Below, one piece after another: positions 43,682-51,682 of a DNA stretch of 59,168 bases. The stretch is from Paenibacillus prosopidis. Lineage in GTDB: Bacteria > Bacillota > Bacilli > Paenibacillales > Paenibacillaceae. Position 1 is the stretch's first letter, and every line of letters starts with the position of its first letter. The stretch is taken from NCBI RefSeq assembly GCF_003337375.1, contig NZ_QPJD01000004.1:372628-431795 (forward strand), written 5' to 3'. Position numbers and translations under genes: made by a program. Below the pieces are notes generated by a model. It made no database searches and was not told where the DNA came from. It saw only the letters and a list, made by a program, of their open reading frames with translations.

Positions 43682-43741
43682 TTGCAAGCCGATCGTTCCA
43701 TCGTCCTCGCGCGAACCTGGCTGATCGAGAATGAGCCCGAC
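43682..43741 (-). pseudogene. Remnant of a GH43-like gene
   Basis: The minus strand reads VGLILDQPGSREDDGTIGLQ. This matches GIILDQPGKREDDGTIGL in the intact GH43-like protein at 56158-57072. No other part of such a gene is nearby. Amino-acid and base matches stop on both sides. Confidence 0.65.
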
Positions 43742-43756
43742 TCGCAGGTCTCGCAA

Positions 43757-44680
43757 CTACTCTTTTATAGAACCGAGCAGCACGCCTTTTATAAAAAACT
43801 TCTGCGCAAACGGGTACATAATTACCATCGGAATCGACGAGATAACCATCGCCGCCAGCTGAAGGGTTCGGGCTGTAACGGTTCCCGCACCTTGTGCTTT
43901 GGAGTAGAGTGCTGCGACAGCGGCATTGTTGTCGCCCGCGATACTAGCCATCTGCTCAATCGCATTCGTAGACTGAATGAGCTTTAAGATCAAATATTGC
44001 AGCGTCTGCAAATCGGCGGATTGGGTGAAATACAGCGTCGCTCCGTAATCGTTCCATACGCCGACTGCCGTAAACACCGAAAGTGCAGCCAAAACCGGCT
44101 TCGATAACGGGATAACAATTCGGAAGAATATCGTATACTCATTCGCTCCATCCATTTTGGCCGATTCGAACAGAGCGTCGGGAATCGCCTTGAAATTCGC
44201 ATTGAAAATAATGACATTCCAAAATCCGCCAAAAAGGGCAGGAATGATGTATACCCAGTAGGTATCATACAAACCGAGCCAATTCAACAGCATAAACGAA
44301 GGAATCAGCCCGCCGCTAAAGTACATGCTCGTAAAGCCTATGATCACATACCATTTTTTTCCCTTTAAATAAGTACGGGAAAAGGCGTAAGTAAACATCG
44401 CCGTATAAAGAATAGAGATAACCGTTACAATCACTGTCCGGGAACCGCTAACCCATGCAGCCTTAAGCATCCCCGGGTCCGACATAACCGTCGCCCAGCT
44501 CGCCCATGTAAATTCCCTTGGCCAAGCAAATATAGGTCCGCGCACAAGATTGTCGCCTGTATTCAAAGAATTGACGATAGAAAACCAAAACGGATATATA
44601 GTCACGATCATTAAAGCGATCATGATGACGACATTCGTCACATTAAAAATACGTTCTCTCCAGCTCCTGCCTCCGACCAT
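43757..44680 (-). CDS. Carbohydrate ABC permease, LplC/YtcP type
   Basis: A 307-residue membrane protein, six transmembrane segments. The EAA loop ALFESAKMDGANEYTIFFRI is followed by IPLSKPVLAALSVF. It ends QKFFIKGVLLGSIKE, as in LplC-type permeases. It pairs with the 44765-45745 product and serves the binding protein at 45836. Confidence 0.92.
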   Translation of the reverse strand: MVGGRSWRERIFNVTNVVIMIALMIVTIYPFWFSIVNSLNTGDNLVRGPIFAWPREFTWASWATVMSDPGMLKAAWVSGSRTVIVTVISILYTAMFTYAFSRTYLKGKKWYVIIGFTSMYFSGGLIPSFMLLNWLGLYDTYWVYIIPALFGGFWNVIIFNANFKAIPDALFESAKMDGANEYTIFFRIVIPLSKPVLAALSVFTAVGVWNDYGATLYFTQSADLQTLQYLILKLIQSTNAIEQMASIAGDNNAAVAALYSKAQGAGTVTARTLQLAAMVISSIPMVIMYPFAQKFFIKGVLLGSIKE

Positions 44681-44764
44681 TCCGGACGCCTCCTAAAAGT
44701 TATTCTCGCTGCTTCCATAAATCATCTTCTCTGCAAGCGAAAAACTCGCTTCGGAAACATACGT

Positions 44765-45745
44765 TTAAAACAAACCTGATTTTGTAAGCTTCTTGGACAG
44801 ATAGTTGGCTCCAAGCAGCAGCGCAAGCGCAAACACCGATTTCATTAACCCGATCGCCGTAGCCGAAGCAAACTGGAACTGCCCAAGACCCGTTCGATAC
44901 ACGTAAGTATCAATAACTTGACTGGTCGGCAAGTTCAAAGAGTTTTGTAGGACGTAAATCTGCGAAAAATTATTGTTCAGCATGCCGCTTATTGCGAATA
45001 TGACCAGAATCATAACCGTAGGCAAAATGCCGGGCAGCGTGATGTGCAGCATTCGTTTCAAACGGCTCGCACCGTCGATAGCGGCAGCCTCATATAAAGA
45101 CTGGTCGATGCCTGCCATGGCAGCCAAATACAAGATGGCGCCCCAGCCTATTTCTTTCAACAAATTTGTTCCGATGGCGATGCCCCAGAAATATTTTGGC
45201 TCGCCCAAAAACAGAATAGCCTCATCGATCAGGCCCAGTTTCAGGAGTAAAAAATTTACGATGCCGCCATCCGGATTGAGCAGCGTGATGAACAACCCGC
45301 CAAAGATAACCCATGAAAGAAAATGCGGCAGGTACGTGACGGTCTGTACAAACGATTTAAACTTGGCATTCTGGATCTCGTTTAACAATAGCGCGAAGAT
45401 CAGGGTTACCGGGATCCCGACCAGCGACCCAAGGAGATTAATGCCTAGCGTATTTCTCACCATGGGCCAAAACTCAAAATGCCGGAAAATCATCATAAAG
45501 TTCTCGAAATTGTTCCATTGACTCGTAAATATCCCTTTAAAACCAGAGATGGGATCGTAGGCCTTGAATGCCATCAACAGCCCGGACATCGGGATAAAGT
45601 CGAATATGACAATCATAATAATTGCTGGCCAAAGCATCGTCATGAGCTCCAACTGGGTTCGAAGATCGTGCCCGAGCCTGAACGTTTTTTTTCTTTTGAT
45701 ATTTGCCGTCGGGATGCCTCCCTGGGTGGCGCTTTTTGCCATCAT
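44765..45745 (-). CDS. Carbohydrate ABC permease, LplB type
   Basis: A 326-residue membrane protein. Marks of the family are IFDFIPMSGLLMAFKAYDPISG, the EAA loop SLYEAAAIDGASRLKRML, then TLPGILPTVMILVIF. Two adjacent ATGs (45745 and 45742) follow AAGGGAGG; either may be used. It lies 19 bp before its partner permease's leader of 84 bp and behind a strong hairpin that separates it from the binding-protein gene. Confidence 0.92.
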   Translation of the reverse strand: MMAKSATQGGIPTANIKRKKTFRLGHDLRTQLELMTMLWPAIIMIVIFDFIPMSGLLMAFKAYDPISGFKGIFTSQWNNFENFMMIFRHFEFWPMVRNTLGINLLGSLVGIPVTLIFALLLNEIQNAKFKSFVQTVTYLPHFLSWVIFGGLFITLLNPDGGIVNFLLLKLGLIDEAILFLGEPKYFWGIAIGTNLLKEIGWGAILYLAAMAGIDQSLYEAAAIDGASRLKRMLHITLPGILPTVMILVIFAISGMLNNNFSQIYVLQNSLNLPTSQVIDTYVYRTGLGQFQFASATAIGLMKSVFALALLLGANYLSKKLTKSGLF

Positions 45746-45769
45746 TCGTCCCTCCCTTGAAAAACAATG

Positions 45770-45815
45770 ATAATGCCAAAGTGCAGCATGGCATGCACAT
45801 GCACTTTGGCATTAT
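45770..45815 (-). other. 16-bp perfect hairpin between binding-protein and permease genes
   Basis: 45770-45785 pairs perfectly with 45800-45815 (TGCACTTTGGCATTAT arm), loop 14 nt. The minus strand then reads CATTGTTTTTC, so partial termination is possible. It probably raises the ratio of binding protein to permease. Confidence 0.75.
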
Positions 45816-45835
45816 TCATAACTCAAATCATACGA

Positions 45836-47542
45836 TTAAGAATTAACGCCTTTAACCGTTACACCCATTTCCTGCAACTTCTTCTGGAGTTCTGCGTTCA
45901 GTGCCGCATCCAGCTCGTCGACCTTCAATTGTTTCATCTTAGTGACAAACTCGTCATAGAGTTTGTTGAACGCTGCCTCATCCTTCGCCAACACCATCTT
46001 GGCAACCTGAGCTTCATAAAATTGCTGGATTTGATCTCTAATCGTTGCATTTTTGCTTCCTGGCGCGTAGAAGTCGCCGGGCAAACTCAGTACGGAAGCA
46101 TCATATCGAACGACTTCCGGTGATCTGGCGTAAGCGGTCTTCGCCTCCATTTCAATCAAACCGCCGGCGCCTTCCCTCTTTGTCGGAGCAGGCTGCACGT
46201 TTTCAAAGAATGCTATATTTTCGAATTGCCAGAAGATACCCACTGCCGTTTTGGTGCTGTCCTGCTGAGCTTGAATTCCTTCATCCGTTCTTGTAATGAG
46301 ACCTTTGTCGTCTTTGGTGTAATGTACGCCTTCGATACCAAAGTGATTAAGCGTCATCCCCTCGGCACTGGTCACATAACTAAGCCATTTCGCCAACTTT
46401 TCCGGTTCCTTCGTCGATTTGGAAATGTGCGTTTGCATCCAGCCGCGTCCCGGTTCGGACCAGAACGGGAACACCGGCTTTGTACCTTCACTCGACAAGA
46501 TCGCGCCGGGCGAAACCCAGAAATCAAGCTGATCATATTTGGCCCTGTTCGTCCCTCCGATAAACATGAACACACGTTTGGACAAGAGGTTCGCGTCGAT
46601 CGCCGTATCATCCGTTGTCATCTGGCCGGGATCGAAGTACCCGCCTTTGGCCGCCTTAAACAGGAATTGAATGGCATGCTTGTTTTCCGGAGACATATAA
46701 ATATTTCTAAATTTCCCGTCCTTGTCAATCGGCATCGCGCCAAAAGATCTATGCAGGTATTGGAGCGTTTCGCCATGGTAGTTTTTACCGTGAATCTGAA
46801 GCGGAATGACAGGCTGGCCGTCAACCGTCAGTTTCATGTCCTTTACCTTCTTAAGAGCCGCGAGCACGCCATCCTCGGTTTTCAGATCGGAAAGCTCAAT
46901 GCCGGCCTCTTTCAAAATATTCGCGTTGACTACAACACCTTTATTATCAGCATACTTCGTCACATCCGCAAAATAATCGCTTGACGGCGGATATACCTCT
47001 CTCGTGTCATCGCTGGTCATGTGGCTTCCGATCGCGTACCAGCCGCCATAATGCTTGACCATTTGCTCCTTCACATCTGCTGGAAAATCTTTGAGCAAAT
47101 GGGATTCCGGATCGTATTTCGTAAGGAATTCTTCCAATTCCCAAACCTTGCCGGCTTCAACCAGCTTCTTTCCCATATCCGGGCCTACCGTAGTAATGAC
47201 ATCCGGGAATGAGTCCGACGATGAAACCATCATCAGATTCAATTTCGTATCGCCGTCCTGTGCAGGAATGTTGTAAGTAAAGGTGAGCCCCGTCTTTTTC
47301 GTCTGTTCCCCCATTACGGTGCCAGGCTCCGTGGTCCATTGCGGCGGGTTCCAGCCTCCAACTGTAGAGAACCAAGTAAGATCCACCGGCGCCGCAGGCG
47401 TCTCGGTTACTGCAGCAGGCGTCTCGGTTTTCGCCGGCTCTGCCGGTTCAGTAGCGTTTCCGCTTCCCGAATTGTTGGCGCTGCAGCCTGACAACGCAAT
47501 CGTTGCGGCCAACGCCAGAATTGAAAACACTTTCAACTTCAT
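45836..47542 (-). CDS. Sugar ABC transporter solute-binding lipoprotein, LplA type
   Basis: A 568-residue protein from the ATG at 47542 (MKLKVFS, with GGGGG about 10 nt upstream); signal peptide, lipobox LSGC, then an Ala/Thr/Pro-rich linker. Binding-domain features: DVITTVGPDMGKKLVEAGKV, GMTLNHFGIEGVHYTKDDK, ending in helices typical of LplA. Directly downstream of the kinase/regulator pair and upstream of two permeases: kinase-regulator-binding protein-permease-permease, a classic Paenibacillus polysaccharide layout. Confidence 0.92.
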   Translation of the reverse strand: MKLKVFSILALAATIALSGCSANNSGSGNATEPAEPAKTETPAAVTETPAAPVDLTWFSTVGGWNPPQWTTEPGTVMGEQTKKTGLTFTYNIPAQDGDTKLNLMMVSSSDSFPDVITTVGPDMGKKLVEAGKVWELEEFLTKYDPESHLLKDFPADVKEQMVKHYGGWYAIGSHMTSDDTREVYPPSSDYFADVTKYADNKGVVVNANILKEAGIELSDLKTEDGVLAALKKVKDMKLTVDGQPVIPLQIHGKNYHGETLQYLHRSFGAMPIDKDGKFRNIYMSPENKHAIQFLFKAAKGGYFDPGQMTTDDTAIDANLLSKRVFMFIGGTNRAKYDQLDFWVSPGAILSSEGTKPVFPFWSEPGRGWMQTHISKSTKEPEKLAKWLSYVTSAEGMTLNHFGIEGVHYTKDDKGLITRTDEGIQAQQDSTKTAVGIFWQFENIAFFENVQPAPTKREGAGGLIEMEAKTAYARSPEVVRYDASVLSLPGDFYAPGSKNATIRDQIQQFYEAQVAKMVLAKDEAAFNKLYDEFVTKMKQLKVDELDAALNAELQKKLQEMGVTVKGVNS

Positions 47543-47658
47543 ACTAATCAATCCCCCTGCATATATTGTTTACTGCTTCTTTAGCATAACGGCATACGCA
47601 GCGGCATCCTATGTTTCCATTTTAATCTTTTTGTGCTTTTCGATAGTTTTGGACAAGG

Positions 47659-49116
47659 CTACAATTTACGAAATTTACCCGGTGTTATTCCGAAATACTT
47701 TTTGAAAATTTTGTTGAAATGAAAATAATCCCGGTACCCTACCCGCTCCACGATCTCTTGAATGGATAACGAAGTATCCTGCAGCAATTCTTTAGCCAGA
47801 TTCAGCCTTTTGTTCATCACATACTCCATATACGTTTTTCCCGTTTCCTTCTTCATAAGAGCGCTCACATATCCGACGGTGATATGGAACTTCTTTGACA
47901 AATCAACGAGCATAATATCTTCCGCAAAGTTGGCATCAATATATTCGATGATTTTCTTTACCATCTCATTGGATATGTGCGGCTCTTCGCCGGTTTGCTG
48001 CCGGAAAATGGCCTTCAGCTTTCCGAACAACTCCTTGACCGAGCGGTACTGGCGAGACATTTGATCGTAGTTCATATATTCGATTTCATAATCTGCGTCG
48101 GTACTACTGTAATATTTGTAACAGAGCAACACGATTTGGTTGTATAGCGCACATAATTGGTCGATCTGCATGGACCGCTCCTTGCATTCGGCGCTTAGCT
48201 CATCCAGAAGCCTGTTCACTTGCTCCGGCTTCTGCTCCCTTACGGCCACTTCGATTTGCAGGATCGTTCCCATCAAGACCGAGGCATGATCGGCCGCCGG
48301 TTTATATTCGATGATCCGGCTTTCGGGGCGGGTGAAGAAACTGCAAAGGGCAATATCCGATTCTTGATAGAGCTTGGCGACAGGCGTAGAATAGACGCCG
48401 ATTCCGCTGATCCCGATACATCGGGCGTCGGACAAATGACCTGAAATAAAATCGAGAAAACCGGTCGGATTCTTCAATTCGTCATAATTGATCAGGAAGG
48501 AGACTTTATTCTGTCCCGTACGAAACCGCAAATAACGGATCCCGGAGATCGCCGGCTGCGTCTCGCCCGCATCGGGAAACGATGAATGCTGGTACAGACA
48601 GCTAATGAACCGGAAGTGCGGATATTCGCAATCAATTCCCCGGCTGGACAAAAAGTTTTGCAGCTTCACATTCTCATCGGACTCGAATATTTCGAAAAGA
48701 TCGTCCAGCAGCAGCTCCAATCCTTTTTGCACTTTTTGCTTCTCCGCGAGCGTCGCTTTCAACCGTTCCAACGCGTCGGTCAGCTTGTCCTTGTCGACCT
48801 GCTTGAGCAAGTAATCGAAGGCTCCGAATCGCAGCGCTTTCTGGGCATATTCAAACTCCGAATATCCGCTGATCATAATCACGTTGCTCCTCAAATCGTG
48901 GAAACGGATTTGCTCCAGAAGCTCAATTCCGTTCAAACCGGGCATGCGGATATCCGAAATGACGACATCCGGCTTCTTCTCCAGAATGATCTCCAGAGCC
49001 GACAGTCCGTTGTGCGCCTCTCCGATAACGGTAAAGCCGAGCCTTTCCCACTCGATCATTTCTCTAATCCTGTACACAACCCAGGGTTCATCGTCTGCGA
49101 TCAATACCGTATGCAT
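47659..49116 (-). CDS. Response regulator, YesN type (REC plus AraC HTH)
   Basis: 485 residues from the ATG at 49116 (MHTVLIADDEPWVVYRI), placed one base after the kinase stop; in-frame sequence further upstream belongs to the kinase gene. Receiver (1-120) with ADDEP, phospho-acceptor in VVISDIRMPGLNG, K in DYLLKQVDKD. The C-terminal AraC domain (about 380-485) has VDLSKKFHITVGYVSALMKK and IVERVGYRDYFHFNKIFKKY. Likely activates the adjacent binding-protein operon. The 107 bp to the next gene carry no copy of the shared operator. Confidence 0.93.
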   Translation of the reverse strand: MHTVLIADDEPWVVYRIREMIEWERLGFTVIGEAHNGLSALEIILEKKPDVVISDIRMPGLNGIELLEQIRFHDLRSNVIMISGYSEFEYAQKALRFGAFDYLLKQVDKDKLTDALERLKATLAEKQKVQKGLELLLDDLFEIFESDENVKLQNFLSSRGIDCEYPHFRFISCLYQHSSFPDAGETQPAISGIRYLRFRTGQNKVSFLINYDELKNPTGFLDFISGHLSDARCIGISGIGVYSTPVAKLYQESDIALCSFFTRPESRIIEYKPAADHASVLMGTILQIEVAVREQKPEQVNRLLDELSAECKERSMQIDQLCALYNQIVLLCYKYYSSTDADYEIEYMNYDQMSRQYRSVKELFGKLKAIFRQQTGEEPHISNEMVKKIIEYIDANFAEDIMLVDLSKKFHITVGYVSALMKKETGKTYMEYVMNKRLNLAKELLQDTSLSIQEIVERVGYRDYFHFNKIFKKYFGITPGKFRKL

Positions 49117-49117
49117 G

Positions 49118-50866
49118 TTATTCGACCTCCAATTGTTCCACATGGTCTTGTACAGGGAATGTGATTGTAACGGTAGTACCGGTGCCGCGTTTGCTATAGA
49201 AGGACATTTCGGCCTTGTTTCCGTATAATAGCTTGATTCTCCGGTAAATATTGGGTAAGCCGATTCCTTTCGTTGCTTCCCTCGCCGTCCAGCCTTGGCT
49301 TTCAAACTGCCTAAGCCGGGCGACCAGCTCTTTCAATTGGGCTTCTTCCATCCCGTTTCCGTTATCCTGTACGATGTATTGAACCTGATTCTGCTCCGTC
49401 ATCTTCACTTCCACTCGAACGATGCCGCTGTCGATCTTCATCTCCAATCCGTGAAACACGGCATTTTCCACCATCGGCTGAAGAAGCATTTTAATTGTTT
49501 TCTGCTTCAACAAACGTTCATCCGCATCGACGACGACCCGGATTTTCCCCATGAAGCGGTATTCGATGATTTTCGCGTATTCCTTAATGTGTGATATTTC
49601 ATCCTGAATTGTGCTGAAATCGCCTCCTTTGACCGAATACCTGAACATGTTTGATAAGGAGGCGGAGATTTCGCCTATATCCTGAGCCTTGTAAAAGATG
49701 GACATAGCGCTTATACATTCAAGCGTATTGTACAAAAAATGGGGGTTAATCTGATTACGAAAGGCCGATATTTCCATCTGATTTTTTGTAATTTCGATTT
49801 CGTACTTTTGCTTTTGCGTCAACTGAATTTCTTTGCTTAAGCTGTCGATTTCGTCCAGCATTTTATTCAGGTTGGCAGCGAGTACGCCGATTTCGTTATG
49901 GTAGACCACAGGAAAGCGGCTTTCTCGCCCCGTCTTCGGGTAGGACTTCATAAAATCCATTAGCGCTTTTACCGGCCTTAAGATTCGGGTGAAAAAAAGG
50001 ATCAGAAAAAGACCGAGTATACAAAACATAACCGCATATGTTGCAACGTTCAGCCTTTGAACGATATTCAATTCCTGCAGCAGCTCGTTCTTCGGAATGA
50101 TGCTGATCAGCTCCCACCCGGTCTCGGACAGCGTGCTCGTCTGCACGATATACCGGTTGTCGTTTTTCCACTCCTCTAACCGGAACGTATCGATGTTGGG
50201 CGTATTTCCAACGCTTGCCAACATTTTTTTGTTTTGATCAAGGAGCAGGAGCCGTGAATTGGCTGTAATTTTTGCATTCTGCAATATATTGCTGAAGTTT
50301 CCGACATCCATGACAAATACGCTTGTTCCCTTGTAATCCCTGGTAGGTGTGTTTTTCAAATTATAAATCGGAACGGAAATCGAATAGTACGGGATTAATT
50401 CCCCCGTATCCGGATCCTTCAATAAACCGGAATATTCGATCTTTGGATCCGGCAGTTTAACGGATTCGCCTGTTCCCAGACCTAGACTGGCTACCATCGT
50501 CCCTGCCCGGTTGTAAAGCTGGATGCCCCGAATATTCTCTTTCAATGTGGTGGTATTGGAGAACACCGATATGACCTCGTGGTTCATGAGAATCCTGGAC
50601 AAATAGTTATCCAAGTCCAAGTAAGTTTGTACCGTCGGACTATACAGCATCGAAACCGAAATTCTCTCCATGTCCGCATAAAAGCTTTCCGTCTTATCCT
50701 GAACCTGAAGCAGAATCTTGCCGGCGGAGTCCGTAACCTTGCTCTCGACAATACGTTTGGCAACCATGTTCGAGATGACAAATGAGATCAGGAGGATGAT
50801 CAACATCATTAAAATCAAATAAAGGATTTGCCTGGTAAGGCTGAGGTTACGAAAGTGTCCCATCAT
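49118..50866 (-). CDS. Sensor histidine kinase, YesM type
   Basis: 582 residues from ATG at 50866 (a second ATG follows at once; a TTG three codons earlier is less likely). TM1 (about 12-34, LYLILMMLIILLISFVISNM), extracellular sensor, TM2 near 270-290 (YAVMFCILGLFLILFFTRIL), HAMP. His_kinase box NQINPHFLYNTLECISAM. HATPase_c with LVENAVFHG, DNGNGM and GIGLPNIYRRIKLLYG. It senses an extracellular saccharide and passes phosphate to the regulator directly downstream. Its start region overlaps the end of the broken fragment at 50872-51228, so native upstream sequence was probably replaced. Confidence 0.93.
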   Translation of the reverse strand: MMGHFRNLSLTRQILYLILMMLIILLISFVISNMVAKRIVESKVTDSAGKILLQVQDKTESFYADMERISVSMLYSPTVQTYLDLDNYLSRILMNHEVISVFSNTTTLKENIRGIQLYNRAGTMVASLGLGTGESVKLPDPKIEYSGLLKDPDTGELIPYYSISVPIYNLKNTPTRDYKGTSVFVMDVGNFSNILQNAKITANSRLLLLDQNKKMLASVGNTPNIDTFRLEEWKNDNRYIVQTSTLSETGWELISIIPKNELLQELNIVQRLNVATYAVMFCILGLFLILFFTRILRPVKALMDFMKSYPKTGRESRFPVVYHNEIGVLAANLNKMLDEIDSLSKEIQLTQKQKYEIEITKNQMEISAFRNQINPHFLYNTLECISAMSIFYKAQDIGEISASLSNMFRYSVKGGDFSTIQDEISHIKEYAKIIEYRFMGKIRVVVDADERLLKQKTIKMLLQPMVENAVFHGLEMKIDSGIVRVEVKMTEQNQVQYIVQDNGNGMEEAQLKELVARLRQFESQGWTAREATKGIGLPNIYRRIKLLYGNKAEMSFYSKRGTGTTVTITFPVQDHVEQLEVE

Positions 50867-50871
50867 GTTTA

Positions 50872-51228
50872 TCAATTCCTCTTAACCTGATCTTGCAGGT
50901 AGCCATTGATCAGAGCCTGTTTCTCCGAAACCGTCAGATCCGGCGCCAACATGTTATCCGGATTCTGATCGGGCTTGAATTTATAGCTCTGCTTTTCACC
51001 ATCCGCATGAATATAGGACGATTCTTCCCCTGAAAATTTCACGGTGAAATAGTTGCGGAGATACGGATCGACTTTCATTGTAAAAGTCAACTCCCCCCTG
51101 CCCCCATCAGCTACGAGAAGATTCGACACCCGGGCTGTTTCGCCCATGAAACCGGTGATCACGCTCGTAAAGGCGCCTTTGAAATTGTGAGCGTTTTCAG
51201 AATTGGAACTGCCGAAATCAAAATACAT
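50872..51228 (-). pseudogene. Fragment of a giant-protein gene, internally deleted
   Basis: The 118-residue frame matches two separate parts of the giant protein at 34531-41520. First comes the start of its mature region (FKGAFTSVITGFMGETARVS, YFTVKFSGEESS). Then it jumps about 60 residues to YIHADGEKQSYKFKPDQNPD and stops at KRN. It lacks a signal peptide and almost all of the enzyme. AAGGAGG 9 nt before its ATG could still drive translation. It is the relic of a second giant-protein gene. Confidence 0.85.
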
Positions 51229-51242
51229 AATGACGCTCCTCC

Positions 51243-51320
51243 TTAATTATTAAGCTGCTCCAAAAACAGTTCGAGCTTCAGACTGTTAAGTCCCGAGACA
51301 TACGCATCCCAAACGTTCAA
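51243..51320 (-). pseudogene. Remnant of a solute-binding-protein C-terminus
   Basis: The minus strand encodes NVWDAYVSGLNSLKLELFLE, then QLNN and stop. The pattern WDAYxxxLxxLxLExxLE is the usual end of LplA-type binding proteins. The stop codon is followed directly by the ribosome site of the next fragment, showing the former gene order binding protein then giant protein. The rest of the gene is gone. Confidence 0.55.
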
Positions 51321-51340
51321 CCGGGTTATGGATAGAAAGC

Positions 51341-51373
51341 AAAAAACCACCCCTTGCACTAAATTACAAGGGG
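51341..51373 (-). terminator. Terminator of the GH43-GH95-GH31-Spo0E operon
   Basis: CCCCTTG pairs with CAAGGGG (7 bp), then GTGGTTTTTTG on the minus strand. Weaker than copy A because of substitutions in the upper stem. Confidence 0.75.
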
Positions 51374-51409
51374 CGCATGCTATAGCAAGCTGAAGCCGGT
51401 GACTGAAAC

Positions 51410-51589
51410 TCACTCTTTCGATAACTCTGATGCGCTACGACATCCCAGCTTTACATTAATCATTTCATTTATCAGAAGATCCAGCTCCTGACTCTTTCTT
51501 ATTACATCGGGATCAAGGAAATTATACTGATGTAATAATGCTAATTGATATAATGCATTACGCAAGATTTCAATATCATTCTTACCCAG
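51410..51589 (-). CDS. Spo0E-like aspartyl-phosphate phosphatase, CTG start
   Basis: A 59-residue protein: GKNDIEILRNALYQLALLHQ, then DPDVIRKSQELDLLIN and a short tail. The spaced LRxxLY and SQELDxLIN motifs are those of Spo0E-like proteins, which dephosphorylate Spo0A~P and delay sporulation. No ATG, GTG or TTG is in frame at the right place. A perfect AAAGGAGG ends 7 nt before a CTG at 51589, which I take as the start; the frameshifted copy at 34142 has CTG too. It lies about 90 bp behind the GH31 gene, so may be co-transcribed with sugar enzymes. Confidence 0.78.
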   Translation of the reverse strand: MGKNDIEILRNALYQLALLHQYNFLDPDVIRKSQELDLLINEMINVKLGCRSASELSKE

Positions 51590-51682
51590 TTCCCCTCCTC
51601 CTTTCCGAAGAGATGAGAGAGTGATGGTCCTTATCCTTGTACCACATCCTGTCCTTAAGGACGACCGATCGATGATAGAATA

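Noticed and set aside
43674..43687. cre-like AGAAAGCGTTGCAA
   Set aside because: Two consensus positions fail and it lies inside the GH43-like remnant within an operon, not near a promoter.
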